The notes beneath the pieces were generated by a model. The model was not told where the DNA came from. It searched no databases and saw only the letters and a program-made list of their open reading frames with translations. The position numbers and the translations under genes were made by a program. Shown here one piece after another: positions 1 to 6,387 of a DNA stretch of 6,828 nt. The DNA comes from Synergistaceae bacterium (lineage in GTDB: Bacteria; Synergistota; Synergistia; Synergistales; Synergistaceae), in NCBI GenBank assembly GCA_031273585.1, contig JAISRP010000165.1:1-6828 (forward strand). The letters are read 5' to 3'. Positions within the stretch are counted from its first letter, which is position 1; every line of letters starts with the position of its first letter.

Positions 1-577
1 CCTCCGACTGGAGCCCGAAGGTCCTGGCCGGCGCTATCTCCTCTATATACGCCACCTGAGTCAGGACTACATCCTTCATCTCGGTCCCTATGCCGGTCCC
101 GGGATAGTCGATGACGTAGGTCAGCCTCGTGCAGTCCGACGGGACTGCCGTTATCATCGAGTCGCCGAGATCGACGCAGACTGGCGCGGCGAGGGCAAAC
201 TGAGTTTTGATCTCGTCCTTTTGGACAAGCCCGACCTCCAGGATGCGCCTCACAAACGGCATGGCGCTCCCGTCCATCACTGGTATCTCAGTCCCGAAGG
301 GCTCTATCAGCACGTCGTCGAGCCCCGTCCCAGCCACCGCAGAGAGCAGGTGCTCGACGGTCTGCACCGTCTGCCCCCCGGGAAATGTTATTGTCGTGTT
401 CCTCCGCGCCTCCTGCGCCCTAGCCTCCGTGATCCGATAGCGTTCCTCACCGAATCCAAAATAAATACCTCTGCCGTCTGTGAGCGGCGAAATTCGGACC
501 GAGGACGCCTTCCCCGTGTGAATCCCCACGCCTTCGAACATCGCGCTCCCAGAAATAGTGCATCTCCTTGCCGTCAA
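1..577 (-). CDS. lpxC: UDP-3-O-acyl-N-acetylglucosamine deacetylase LpxC (partial, 3' end cut by window)
   Basis: LpxC is the cytosolic zinc deacetylase that catalyses the committed step of lipid A synthesis, removing acetate from UDP-3-O-acyl-GlcNAc. The 192 visible codons show family landmarks in order: FEGVGIHTGK (residues 14-23), the TVEHLLSAVAG motif (73-83) with the zinc-ligand histidine H76 and the preceding general-base glutamate E75, PVMDGSA (99-105), and IAPARTFG (181-188). LpxC proteins are about 300 residues, so roughly the last third, with the remaining zinc ligands and the catalytic histidine, lies beyond base 1. An in-frame TGA (583-581, also the lpxD stop) limits the start. 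TTG at 577 is chosen because GGAGGA (592-587) lies 9 nt upstream and the N-terminus TARRCTISGSA aligns with the usual LpxC opening; ATG at 541 would delete that first strand. The gap to lpxD is only 3 nt, so translation is probably coupled. Identification is secure; the start is likely but not proven. Confidence 0.95.
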   Translation of the reverse strand, partial: MTARRCTISGSAMFEGVGIHTGKASSVRISPLTDGRGIYFGFGEERYRITEARAQEARRNTTITFPGGQTVQTVEHLLSAVAGTGLDDVLIEPFGTEIPVMDGSAMPFVRRILEVGLVQKDEIKTQFALAAPVCVDLGDSMITAVPSDCTRLTYVIDYPGTGIGTEMKDVVLTQVAYIEEIAPARTFGLQSE

Positions 578-580
578 CCT

Positions 581-1606
581 TCAACTTCCTCCAGTTCTTG
601 GGTCCCCAATGGAACTCTCTGTTTTTTTAATCCTCTCGATCAGATCCGGAACGCGGCGGAGCGACGCCTGAAACCTCGTCTCCGTCGCGTGGTCCCTGGC
701 CGGGAATCCCGACACAGTGGCCCCGTCCGCTATGTTCTTCGTGACACCGGACCTCCCGGCGACCGTGACCCCCCTGCCTATGGTCACGTGATCCGCTATG
801 CCGGCCTGTCCCGCCACGAGGGACATGTCCCCCATCTTAACGCTCCCGCCTATTGCCACAAAACCGACCACCACGCAGTCCTCCCCTATGTCGCAGTTGT
901 GCGCGACGTGGACGAGGCTGCCTATCTTCGCGCCGCGGCGGATCCTAGTGACGCCGAACGTGGCCCTGTCTATGGTGCTGTTGGCCCCTATCTCCACGTC
1001 GTCCTCTATGACGACGACGCCGATCTGGGGTATCTTGACCCTGCGCCCATCCGAATCCTGAATGTATCCGAAGCCGTCATCCCCCACCACGACCCCCGAG
1101 TGCAGGAAGACCCCGCTGCCAAGCCTCGTGAAGTCCTGCAGGACCACCGAGGCCGATATCCTGCACCGGTCGCCGATCACGACCCCCCTGCCGACGAACA
1201 CGTTCGCCTGAAGCACGACCCCCCGGCCGAGCACGGCCCCCTCCGAGACCACGCACCCCGGGCCTATGGCGCACTCGTCGCCTATCGTGCACGAGGCGTG
1301 AACGCAAGCGCCCGGGCTTATCCCGTGCGGCTCCCCTCTGCGCCTGTCAAAGTGAGGGAGGAGCTTTACGAGCGAGTCCTTAGGACGATCGTGCTCTATG
1401 CCGTCGCGCCCGGAGATCGACCCCACGTCCGAGAGCACCGGCACGCAGCAGGGGATGCCCCCCAGCAGCCGCCTGTCCCAGACAACGCACAGCATATCAT
1501 CCCTCGGGTCGTCCGGGGAACACACCCCCAATATCGGCCTCATAGCATCGCCTATGAGCCTTCCGCCGGTAATGCGGGCAATATCGCCAAGAACGACTGC
1601 GCCCAT
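581..1606 (-). CDS. lpxD: UDP-3-O-acylglucosamine N-acyltransferase LpxD
   Basis: LpxD transfers an acyl chain from acyl-ACP to the 2-amino group of UDP-3-O-acylglucosamine, the step after LpxC in cytosolic lipid A synthesis. The 341-residue length matches the family (about 340). An N-terminal uridine-binding domain (about 1-95) is followed by a left-handed beta-helix of hexapeptide repeats (about 96-285; for example CTIGDE, CAIGPG, VVIGDR, VEIGAN, VTIGRG). Hallmarks are GDDGFGY (175-181), KIPQIG (191-196), IGANSTIDR (206-214), the catalytic-type histidine H236 in HVAHN, SGVTK (286-290) and SGFPA (299-303), then a C-terminal helix (about 305-331). The ATG at 1606 is preceded by a purine-rich Shine-Dalgarno stretch (GGGAGGGGGAG, 1625-1615) 8 nt upstream. 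The gene sits 35 nt after the unknown barrel-like gene and its stop is 3 nt before lpxC. A long open frame on the opposite strand is a GC-rich shadow. Confidence 0.97.
   Translation of the reverse strand: MGAVVLGDIARITGGRLIGDAMRPILGVCSPDDPRDDMLCVVWDRRLLGGIPCCVPVLSDVGSISGRDGIEHDRPKDSLVKLLPHFDRRRGEPHGISPGACVHASCTIGDECAIGPGCVVSEGAVLGRGVVLQANVFVGRGVVIGDRCRISASVVLQDFTRLGSGVFLHSGVVVGDDGFGYIQDSDGRRVKIPQIGVVVIEDDVEIGANSTIDRATFGVTRIRRGAKIGSLVHVAHNCDIGEDCVVVGFVAIGGSVKMGDMSLVAGQAGIADHVTIGRGVTVAGRSGVTKNIADGATVSGFPARDHATETRFQASLRRVPDLIERIKKTESSIGDPRTGGS
587..592 (-). promoter_or_regulatory. ribosome binding site for lpxC inside the lpxD 3' end
   Basis: GGAGGA on the minus strand is embedded in two Gly codons near the end of lpxD and lies 9 nt before the lpxC TTG start. 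It supports the TTG start and implies that lpxC translation depends on ribosomes finishing lpxD. Confidence 0.65.
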
Positions 1607-1641
1607 TCCCTAAACTCCCCCTCCCGCCTCAAAGAACCTGT

Positions 1642-2982
1642 TCAGAGGTTCACGAGGCCCCTCACGTACCACGAATCCCCAAACCTGGAGTCGTAGTTCA
1701 ACTCGATCGACATGAAGTCGTTGAACCTGTAACCGAGCCCCCCGTTCGTCTCCCCCTCCAGGCTGTACCTGAGCCAGGCGTAGGGCTTCCGCGGACGGGA
1801 CTCCACCGATGCCCGCAGCCACCAGGAGCTGTCCGCGTCGCTCCACTCCCCGCCGAACCATATATTGCGCCACGGCGCCCATCTCGTGCCGAACCTCGAC
1901 TCGAGGTCCCAGTCGTTGAGGGACACGATAAATTCTCCGTAGAGCTCCACCTCCCATCCGTTAAAGGGGAGGGTGCGCCTGCCGAAGTGCAGTCCTGCCT
2001 CCGGGTACCTGTCCTCCACGCCGCTGTACACCGCAAACCACACCCACGCCGCATACCTGTTGCTCTCGAGGTCTATGTCCAGCTCGGAGACGACCCCGGT
2101 CCGCGCCGTCACTTCCGGGACGGCGCGCGCGGACTCCACTATGTACTCATCGCTCAGGATCTCCCTGCCGAGCGCCACAAGGTCATCCCTGTGCGCCTCC
2201 AGCCACGGCACCGGGATCCCGATGACGGGGGCGAATCCCTTGAGGAGGTCGTCCCTCAGGTTGGAGTGGAGCATGACCGGTATGGACGACGAGTTTATGC
2301 GCGGGGTGACGGCGAGCGTCAGCGGCTGATCCGGAGTGAATGACACCTCGAGCCGGACGCCATCCTCCGGCGCGCTGCGGATCATTATGGACGTCCGCCA
2401 CCCAGGCAGGCGGGACGAACAGATCGCGTCTATCTCCCGCTTGAGGTCGAGGTCGCCCCAGGCCAGCGCCTCTGTCGGCACCCCCTCGACCAGGGATGCG
2501 ATATCCCCCGCCAACCCATCCGCGTCGGACTCGAACCAGCCGTCGACGGGCGGGCTCAGGTTCGGCCGGATCAATTCGACGCTCCACCCCGGCGGCGCGC
2601 TGCGAGGTTCGAGCAGCACGAGCACATCGCTGCCGGAGAGGGCTACCCTTTTAACGACGTAGCCCGACAGCAGCCTCTCGGCCACTACCTTGATCAGCGA
2701 CTCCTTGTAGCCGCTGGTCTCGCCGGGCGGAATATGCTCGTACACCGCGCCAAGGCTCCTCTCCGCGCCGGAGGCGAGCCACCCGTTCAGCCCCTCCACC
2801 CTCACCGCCGCCCAGAGCGGAGACGGCATGAGGAGCAGGCACATGAGGAGTACAAAAATAAACGGAGTTGCAGCAACCACTGCCGCCGCAACTCCATCGG
2901 CACATCCGGAGCGCACCGGACCGGCGCTAGAACATCTCGCCGAACCCGAAGTGTACCCTTGATTCCTCATCGCCCTGCGCAA
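1642..2982 (-). CDS. unrecognised exported protein, possible divergent POTRA/mini-barrel outer-membrane protein
   Basis: I do not recognise this 446-residue protein. A long hydrophobic h-region (about 31-54) ending SPLWAA is a signal peptide, with likely cleavage near residues 58-59. By eye, the mature part contains three units with beta-alpha-alpha-beta-beta order, as in POTRA domains: about 59-128, 133-220 and 221-305. The last ~140 residues are rich in Trp/Tyr and alternate polar/non-polar, giving about 10 candidate membrane strands (for example WVWFAVYSG, WEVELYGEFIVS, NIWFGGEW, YAWLRYSLEG, SWYVRGLVNL). The C-terminus ends in Leu, not Phe. A barrel this short would be far smaller than the ~330-residue Omp85 barrel next door. 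It lies between bamA and lpxD, so an envelope-assembly role is plausible but inferred. Start is uncertain: TTG 2982 (GAGG 7 nt upstream; overlaps bamA by 56 nt), ATG 2970, or GTG 2916 (no overlap, normal signal-peptide length, but no clear Shine-Dalgarno). Confidence 0.8.
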   Translation of the reverse strand: MRRAMRNQGYTSGSARCSSAGPVRSGCADGVAAAVVAATPFIFVLLMCLLLMPSPLWAAVRVEGLNGWLASGAERSLGAVYEHIPPGETSGYKESLIKVVAERLLSGYVVKRVALSGSDVLVLLEPRSAPPGWSVELIRPNLSPPVDGWFESDADGLAGDIASLVEGVPTEALAWGDLDLKREIDAICSSRLPGWRTSIMIRSAPEDGVRLEVSFTPDQPLTLAVTPRINSSSIPVMLHSNLRDDLLKGFAPVIGIPVPWLEAHRDDLVALGREILSDEYIVESARAVPEVTARTGVVSELDIDLESNRYAAWVWFAVYSGVEDRYPEAGLHFGRRTLPFNGWEVELYGEFIVSLNDWDLESRFGTRWAPWRNIWFGGEWSDADSSWWLRASVESRPRKPYAWLRYSLEGETNGGLGYRFNDFMSIELNYDSRFGDSWYVRGLVNL

Positions 2983-4876
2983 AGTCGAGCCTCAGATTGC
3001 CGAGGGGCGTGCGCACCCGGACCCCCATCCCGTAGCCGTCCGCCAGGTCCCCGAAGTCGAAGTTCTCCCCCCTGTAGCTGTCCCACACCTTGCCGGTATC
3101 GTAGAACAACACGAGCGAGGCGCTCTTGTGCACCGGGAGGCGCAGCTCGGCGTTGAACAGGAAGATCTGGTCCCCTCGGAACCTCTTGTCCTTGAACCCG
3201 CGCAGCGTGCTGTCTCCGCCGAGGGTGTAGTCGACGGCCCACGGTATGTATCCGTCCGCGTCCCCTAGTATGAGGCGCGTAGCGACGAGGGGCGGTATGT
3301 CGTCCACCGTGAAATTTCGCTCGAACATCTCCGTTATGAAGTTGAGAGGGGTGTAATACCGAGCCTCGAGCCAGTACTTCCAGTAGGACCACTCCCCGCC
3401 GAGCGCCTCGATGCCCTTCTCGACGTTGATGGACTCGATGTCCCCCTTGGGATACGGCGTGTAGGGGTCGGAATTGTCCCTCATGAGCCGCCCAGTCAGC
3501 ATGTAGTTCTTGCCGCTCTCCATCTCCTCGAGCTGCCCCGGGGTCGGGGTCGCCTCCGAGCGGAGCTCGATATCGACGTCCTGCCACTCGGTCGTCAGAT
3601 ACCAGCTCAGCTTCGACCGTTCGGAAAATTTCCTGCCCGCCCCGATGTAGGCGCCCTGCTTGTTCTCATCGTAGTCGAACTGATATTTGTCGTCGTCGTA
3701 GTAGCTCAGGTCGTCCCAGGACCTCCTGTAAGCGCCGACCTTCCACGCGAAGACCTTCTGGTCCATGTAGGGCTGTTCCAGAGTCAGCCAGTATTGCTCC
3801 CTGTCGCCGAGGTCGAAGCCGACGCCCAGCTTCTCGCCGCGCCCCCTCCAGTTGTTGTCGCTGTATGACAGCCCTCCGCTGAGGCCGCTCTGCGATCCGT
3901 AGCCGACCGATATGCCTATGCGTCCAGTCTTCGCCTCGACGACGGTCAGGACCAGGTTCATAACGTCCGGCGACTCGCCGGGCTCGAAGCCAACGTTGAC
4001 GTCCTCGAAGTACCCGGTCCCCTGGAGTTTGCTCAGAGTGTACCGGAGCCTCGTGGCGTTGAAGTAATCCCCGCCCTTTATGCTGAGCTGCCGCTCTATG
4101 ACGTACGTCTTCGTCCTCGTGTTCCCCTGGATGATTATCTCGCCGAACCTGGGCTCGGTTATGTAGACGTTGACCACCGCGCCCTCTATCCTGACGTCGT
4201 TGACGCGGGCCATGACGTAGCCGTCCTGCTGGTACTTCTCCTTTATCCGCTGCAGGTCGTTGCGGAAGAACACGCGGTTGAAGATCATCCCCGGCTTGGT
4301 GAAGCAGAGCTCCCTCAGCGTCTCGGCGGAGTATACGCTGCTGCCGAAGAAGTTGATGTCCTCGATCGATGGGTTCTCCGTGACCATGAATACGACGCGC
4401 GAGCCGTCCGCCTCATCCTCTATGCGATAGTCGACGTTGGAGAAAAAGCCCAGCTCGAATATGGCGTCGGCGTCCTTGCCCAGCCTGTTCTGGTCCATCG
4501 GCGCGCCAACCTGCGAGGTGACGGCCGACAGTATATATTCTCCCGTGATCTCGGAGTTGCCCTCGACCGACACGGACAGAAGCGGCATGGACTGCGGGGC
4601 GCGAGGTCTTCCCCCCCTGCCCTGCGGCCTGCTCTCGGTGAGCGGCTCCGGCTCGTCCGTCGTCACCTCCGACGTGTCTATCTCGGGCGCTGGCATCCTC
4701 TCGCCCTCCGGGTTTCCGATGACGACCGGGACCCCTCCGACGCTGCCGTCGGACGCCAGGGCGCCCGCGTCCCCGCGAGGCGCAGATATCTGCATCGCCG
4801 CCAGAAACAGGATGATCAGACTCCGGGCGAAACGTCCCCTCGCAAAATAATTTCCCCTGTTGGATTCAGACTGCAA
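2927..4876 (-). CDS. bamA: outer-membrane protein assembly factor BamA (Omp85 family, three POTRA domains)
   Basis: BamA is the outer-membrane insertase that folds beta-barrel proteins. The 649-residue product has a signal peptide (about 14-39, hydrophobic core SLIILFLAAM) and a Pro/Glu/Gly-rich, probably disordered linker (about 45-97). Three POTRA domains follow: about 98-167 (starting LLSVSVEGNSEI), 168-242 (IEDINFFGSS) and 243-315 (FGEIIIQGN, then LSKLQGTGYFEDVNV). The barrel (about 318-649) includes the conserved loop-6 motif as LRGF (558-561) within GGDSTLRGF, and closes with a beta-signal ending VHFGFGEMF, C-terminal Phe. Proteobacterial BamA usually has five POTRAs and about 800 residues; three-POTRA forms are known elsewhere. 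The start is TTG at 4876: an in-frame TGA lies three codons upstream, GGGAG (4891-4887) lies 10 nt upstream, and the next residues give a normal basic n-region. It is 60 nt after the putative anti-sigma gene. Confidence 0.96.
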   Translation of the reverse strand: MQSESNRGNYFARGRFARSLIILFLAAMQISAPRGDAGALASDGSVGGVPVVIGNPEGERMPAPEIDTSEVTTDEPEPLTESRPQGRGGRPRAPQSMPLLSVSVEGNSEITGEYILSAVTSQVGAPMDQNRLGKDADAIFELGFFSNVDYRIEDEADGSRVVFMVTENPSIEDINFFGSSVYSAETLRELCFTKPGMIFNRVFFRNDLQRIKEKYQQDGYVMARVNDVRIEGAVVNVYITEPRFGEIIIQGNTRTKTYVIERQLSIKGGDYFNATRLRYTLSKLQGTGYFEDVNVGFEPGESPDVMNLVLTVVEAKTGRIGISVGYGSQSGLSGGLSYSDNNWRGRGEKLGVGFDLGDREQYWLTLEQPYMDQKVFAWKVGAYRRSWDDLSYYDDDKYQFDYDENKQGAYIGAGRKFSERSKLSWYLTTEWQDVDIELRSEATPTPGQLEEMESGKNYMLTGRLMRDNSDPYTPYPKGDIESINVEKGIEALGGEWSYWKYWLEARYYTPLNFITEMFERNFTVDDIPPLVATRLILGDADGYIPWAVDYTLGGDSTLRGFKDKRFRGDQIFLFNAELRLPVHKSASLVLFYDTGKVWDSYRGENFDFGDLADGYGMGVRVRTPLGNLRLDFAQGDEESRVHFGFGEMF

Positions 4877-4936
4877 AACGAATCATCTCCCACTTATGTC
4901 CATCGATTTTTACATCCTGTTCCATGACGGGCATTA

Positions 4937-5638
4937 TCACGGATAGATACTGATCCCCCGCTCTGATCTGCGAAGCGCCCTCTGACCCACCTGAATGAGC
5001 GATATCACCTCGTCGGCCGACGGCTCGCGAGGCAATGCCGCCTCGCTCTCAGCCGGCGCGGCAGGGGGCAAATCCGCCTCCGGCACGACTGCCGGGGACG
5101 GCGCCGTTGCCCTGGCAGTCCGGACTTCAGCCGAGGCGAGCCCTGATATGACCGGGCTCTCCTCCGATCCGCCGACTGACAGCACGATCGTCCCGCTGTT
5201 TCCTCCGCTGAGCGCCTGCCTCAGAGCGTTTAAGATCTCACTCTCGCTGCTGGTCAGAAGCTCTATCGAGTCGCCCGAGTACGCGTCGAACGACCTGTCC
5301 TGGTCGACAGAGAGAGGGAGCACCGACGCGAGCACTATGAGCGCGGCTATCGCGGACACCCTGACTCCCGCCAGGAGCGTCCTGCGCACGGGCCTCCCGG
5401 CGCGCAGCTCCGCCTCGGTCTCCACCGCTTTCCACAGGTCCTCCCTCAGACCGCGTGTCTCGGCCTCCATGCACTCTATCTCCATGAGCGCGGAGCTCCA
5501 CGAGCCGCAGCCGCACGCTGACATGAGGCGCTTCATCCACCGTTCTATCCTTCGCAGTCTCCTGTCGAGCAATCCGCCTCCGCTCTCTCCCACTTTATCA
5601 GCACCTCCGGTATCGTCAGAAACTCGAAACATTCTCAC
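4937..5638 (-). CDS. single-pass membrane protein, putative anti-sigma factor
   Basis: This 233-residue protein has an N-terminal, presumably cytoplasmic part (1-88) that is helical and rich in Arg/Glu and carries C42, C44 and C56. One transmembrane segment follows (about 89-111, VSAIAALIVLASVLPLSV). The basic run before it (RAGRPVRR) predicts N-in topology. The outer part holds a folded-looking stretch (112-177), a Pro/Ala-rich linker (178-206) and a C-terminal amphipathic helix (207-225). The architecture and the position 3 nt after a sigma-factor gene match membrane-bound anti-sigma factors, but the canonical zinc motif (His-x3-Cys-x2-Cys) is absent, so function rests on context. The start is GTG at 5638 with GAGG (5650-5647) 8 nt upstream, overlapping the end of the sigma gene; ATG 5632 is an alternative. 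Alternatives: a periplasmic accessory protein of envelope assembly. Gene call is firm; function moderate. Confidence 0.65.
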   Translation of the reverse strand: MRMFRVSDDTGGADKVGESGGGLLDRRLRRIERWMKRLMSACGCGSWSSALMEIECMEAETRGLREDLWKAVETEAELRAGRPVRRTLLAGVRVSAIAALIVLASVLPLSVDQDRSFDAYSGDSIELLTSSESEILNALRQALSGGNSGTIVLSVGGSEESPVISGLASAEVRTARATAPSPAVVPEADLPPAAPAESEAALPREPSADEVISLIQVGQRALRRSERGISIYP

Positions 5639-5641
5639 CGG

Positions 5642-6229
5642 TTACGCCTCGGATGTGGCGTCGCTCCTCAAAAACCAGCTCCGGAGGCGGGTTATGGCCC
5701 TTCGCTGAATCCTGTATATGTGGCTGACCCCCACCCCCTGCTCCGTCGCCACGTCGGAGGCGCGGCGTCCCTCTATGATGAGGGAGCTTATTACCTCCTT
5801 CTCCTTGCGGGGAAGGTGCTCGAAGCCCTCCTTGATGGCGAGCTGCCACTCTATCTTGTCGAGGTCGGCCTCGAACGAGTCCGGACGCTCCAGGTATTCA
5901 TCCTCCACAGGCAGGGGGGCCCTCGCCTCCGAACGCTGAAGGAAGTTGGCCATCCTGCCGCGCACCTTGTAATACGCGTAGGTGATGAACCTGTTGTTGC
6001 GGCTCACCTCGAAGTTGTCCACCGCCGCTATGAGCCCGATCATGCCCTCCTGGATGAGGTCCGGGTACGCGTTGTACGGCACCCTGAACTTCTTGGCGAG
6101 CCAGAAGACCATCGGCCTGTACGCCATTATTATTCTCTCCCTGGCCTCGTCCTCGCCTCGGGCGACGGACTCCCACAGAGCCCTCTCCTCCAACGGATCC
6201 ATGGACGAGACGCTTCTGTCGTCCTTCAC
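5642..6229 (-). CDS. sigma-70 family RNA polymerase sigma factor (regions 2 and 4 only)
   Basis: This is an alternative sigma factor that would direct RNA polymerase to a specific promoter set. The 195-residue product contains region 2: a 2.1-like helix (about 30-50), region 2.2 PDLIQEGMIGLIAAVDNF (56-73) that contacts core polymerase, and 2.3/2.4 RFITYAYYKVRGRMANFLQR (80-99) for -10 melting and recognition. Region 4 is a helix-turn-helix at about 138-183 (LPRKEKEVISSLI, then ASDVATEQGVGVSHIYRIQRRA) for -35 recognition. Only ~40 acidic, linker-like residues separate them, so region 3 is missing; region 2.2 and 2.3 nevertheless resemble group 3 (SigF/SigB/FliA-like) factors more than typical ECF ones. 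Start choice: AGGAGG at 6242-6237 is 7 nt from GTG 6229 but only 1 nt from the in-frame GTG 6235, so 6229 is preferred. A sigma-70-type promoter lies just upstream, and the probable anti-sigma gene follows 3 nt after the stop. Confidence 0.92.
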   Translation of the reverse strand: MKDDRSVSSMDPLEERALWESVARGEDEARERIIMAYRPMVFWLAKKFRVPYNAYPDLIQEGMIGLIAAVDNFEVSRNNRFITYAYYKVRGRMANFLQRSEARAPLPVEDEYLERPDSFEADLDKIEWQLAIKEGFEHLPRKEKEVISSLIIEGRRASDVATEQGVGVSHIYRIQRRAITRLRSWFLRSDATSEA

Positions 6230-6236
6230 ACTCACA

Positions 6237-6242
6237 CCTCCT
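6237..6242 (-). promoter_or_regulatory. ribosome binding site that decides the sigma-factor start
   Basis: AGGAGG on the minus strand (part of AAAGAGGAGGTG) is a near-perfect Shine-Dalgarno sequence. It sits 7 nt before GTG 6229 but only 1 nt before GTG 6235, favouring the shorter 195-residue sigma factor. Confidence 0.75.
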
Positions 6243-6277
6243 CTTTGTGCTTGTGTGCCAATTCTTCATTAGTCATA

Positions 6278-6306
6278 ATCATAACATAACGCATGACGCC
6301 TGTGAA
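6278..6306 (-). promoter_or_regulatory. sigma-70-type promoter for the sigma/anti-sigma/bamA/lpx operon
   Basis: On the minus strand, -35 TTCACA (6306-6301, 5 of 6 to consensus) is separated by exactly 17 bp from -10 TATGAT (6283-6278, 5 of 6). Transcription would start near 6271, giving a leader of about 40 nt before the sigma-factor GTG. It is the best promoter-like pair I found upstream of the operon. It looks like a housekeeping promoter, so autoregulation by the encoded sigma factor is not evident from it. Confidence 0.65.
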
Positions 6307-6353
6307 TAAGACGCAAACGCCCGCCCGCGCCGGAAACCCGCCGAGTCCTGCCC

Positions 6354-6387
6354 GGGACCCCTGCGTGGGAGCGGCTCCCTGCGTCCC
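6354..6387. repeat. nested inverted repeat with 8-bp direct repeats in the intergenic region
   Basis: An inner palindrome GGGAG-CGG-CTCCC (6367-6379) is nested in an outer pair GGGAC (6354-6358) and GTCCC (6383-6387). The direct repeat CCCTGCGT occurs at 6359-6366 and 6377-6384. On the plus strand a T-rich tract follows after 6 nt. No plus-strand gene exists to terminate, and in the minus direction the hairpin is not followed by a U-run, so a classical intrinsic terminator for the phosphatase gene is not supported. An operator or a transcript-end structure is possible. Confidence 0.4.

Noticed and set aside
221..1696. A 491-codon open frame on the plus strand opposite lpxD and lpxC
   Set aside because: It is antisense to two unmistakable genes, its product is Pro/Arg/His-rich without a recognisable domain, and long opposite-strand frames are common in GC-rich coding DNA.
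4932..4970. A GATAAT -10-like box just upstream of bamA
   Set aside because: The position 17 bp upstream is CGGGGG-like with no -35 similarity, so an internal promoter is not supported.
4995..5708. A 237-codon plus-strand frame opposite the putative anti-sigma gene
   Set aside because: Ser/Pro/Ala-rich shadow of the real gene, with no Shine-Dalgarno sequence or motif; the minus-strand gene has coupled spacing to its neighbour and a clear membrane segment.
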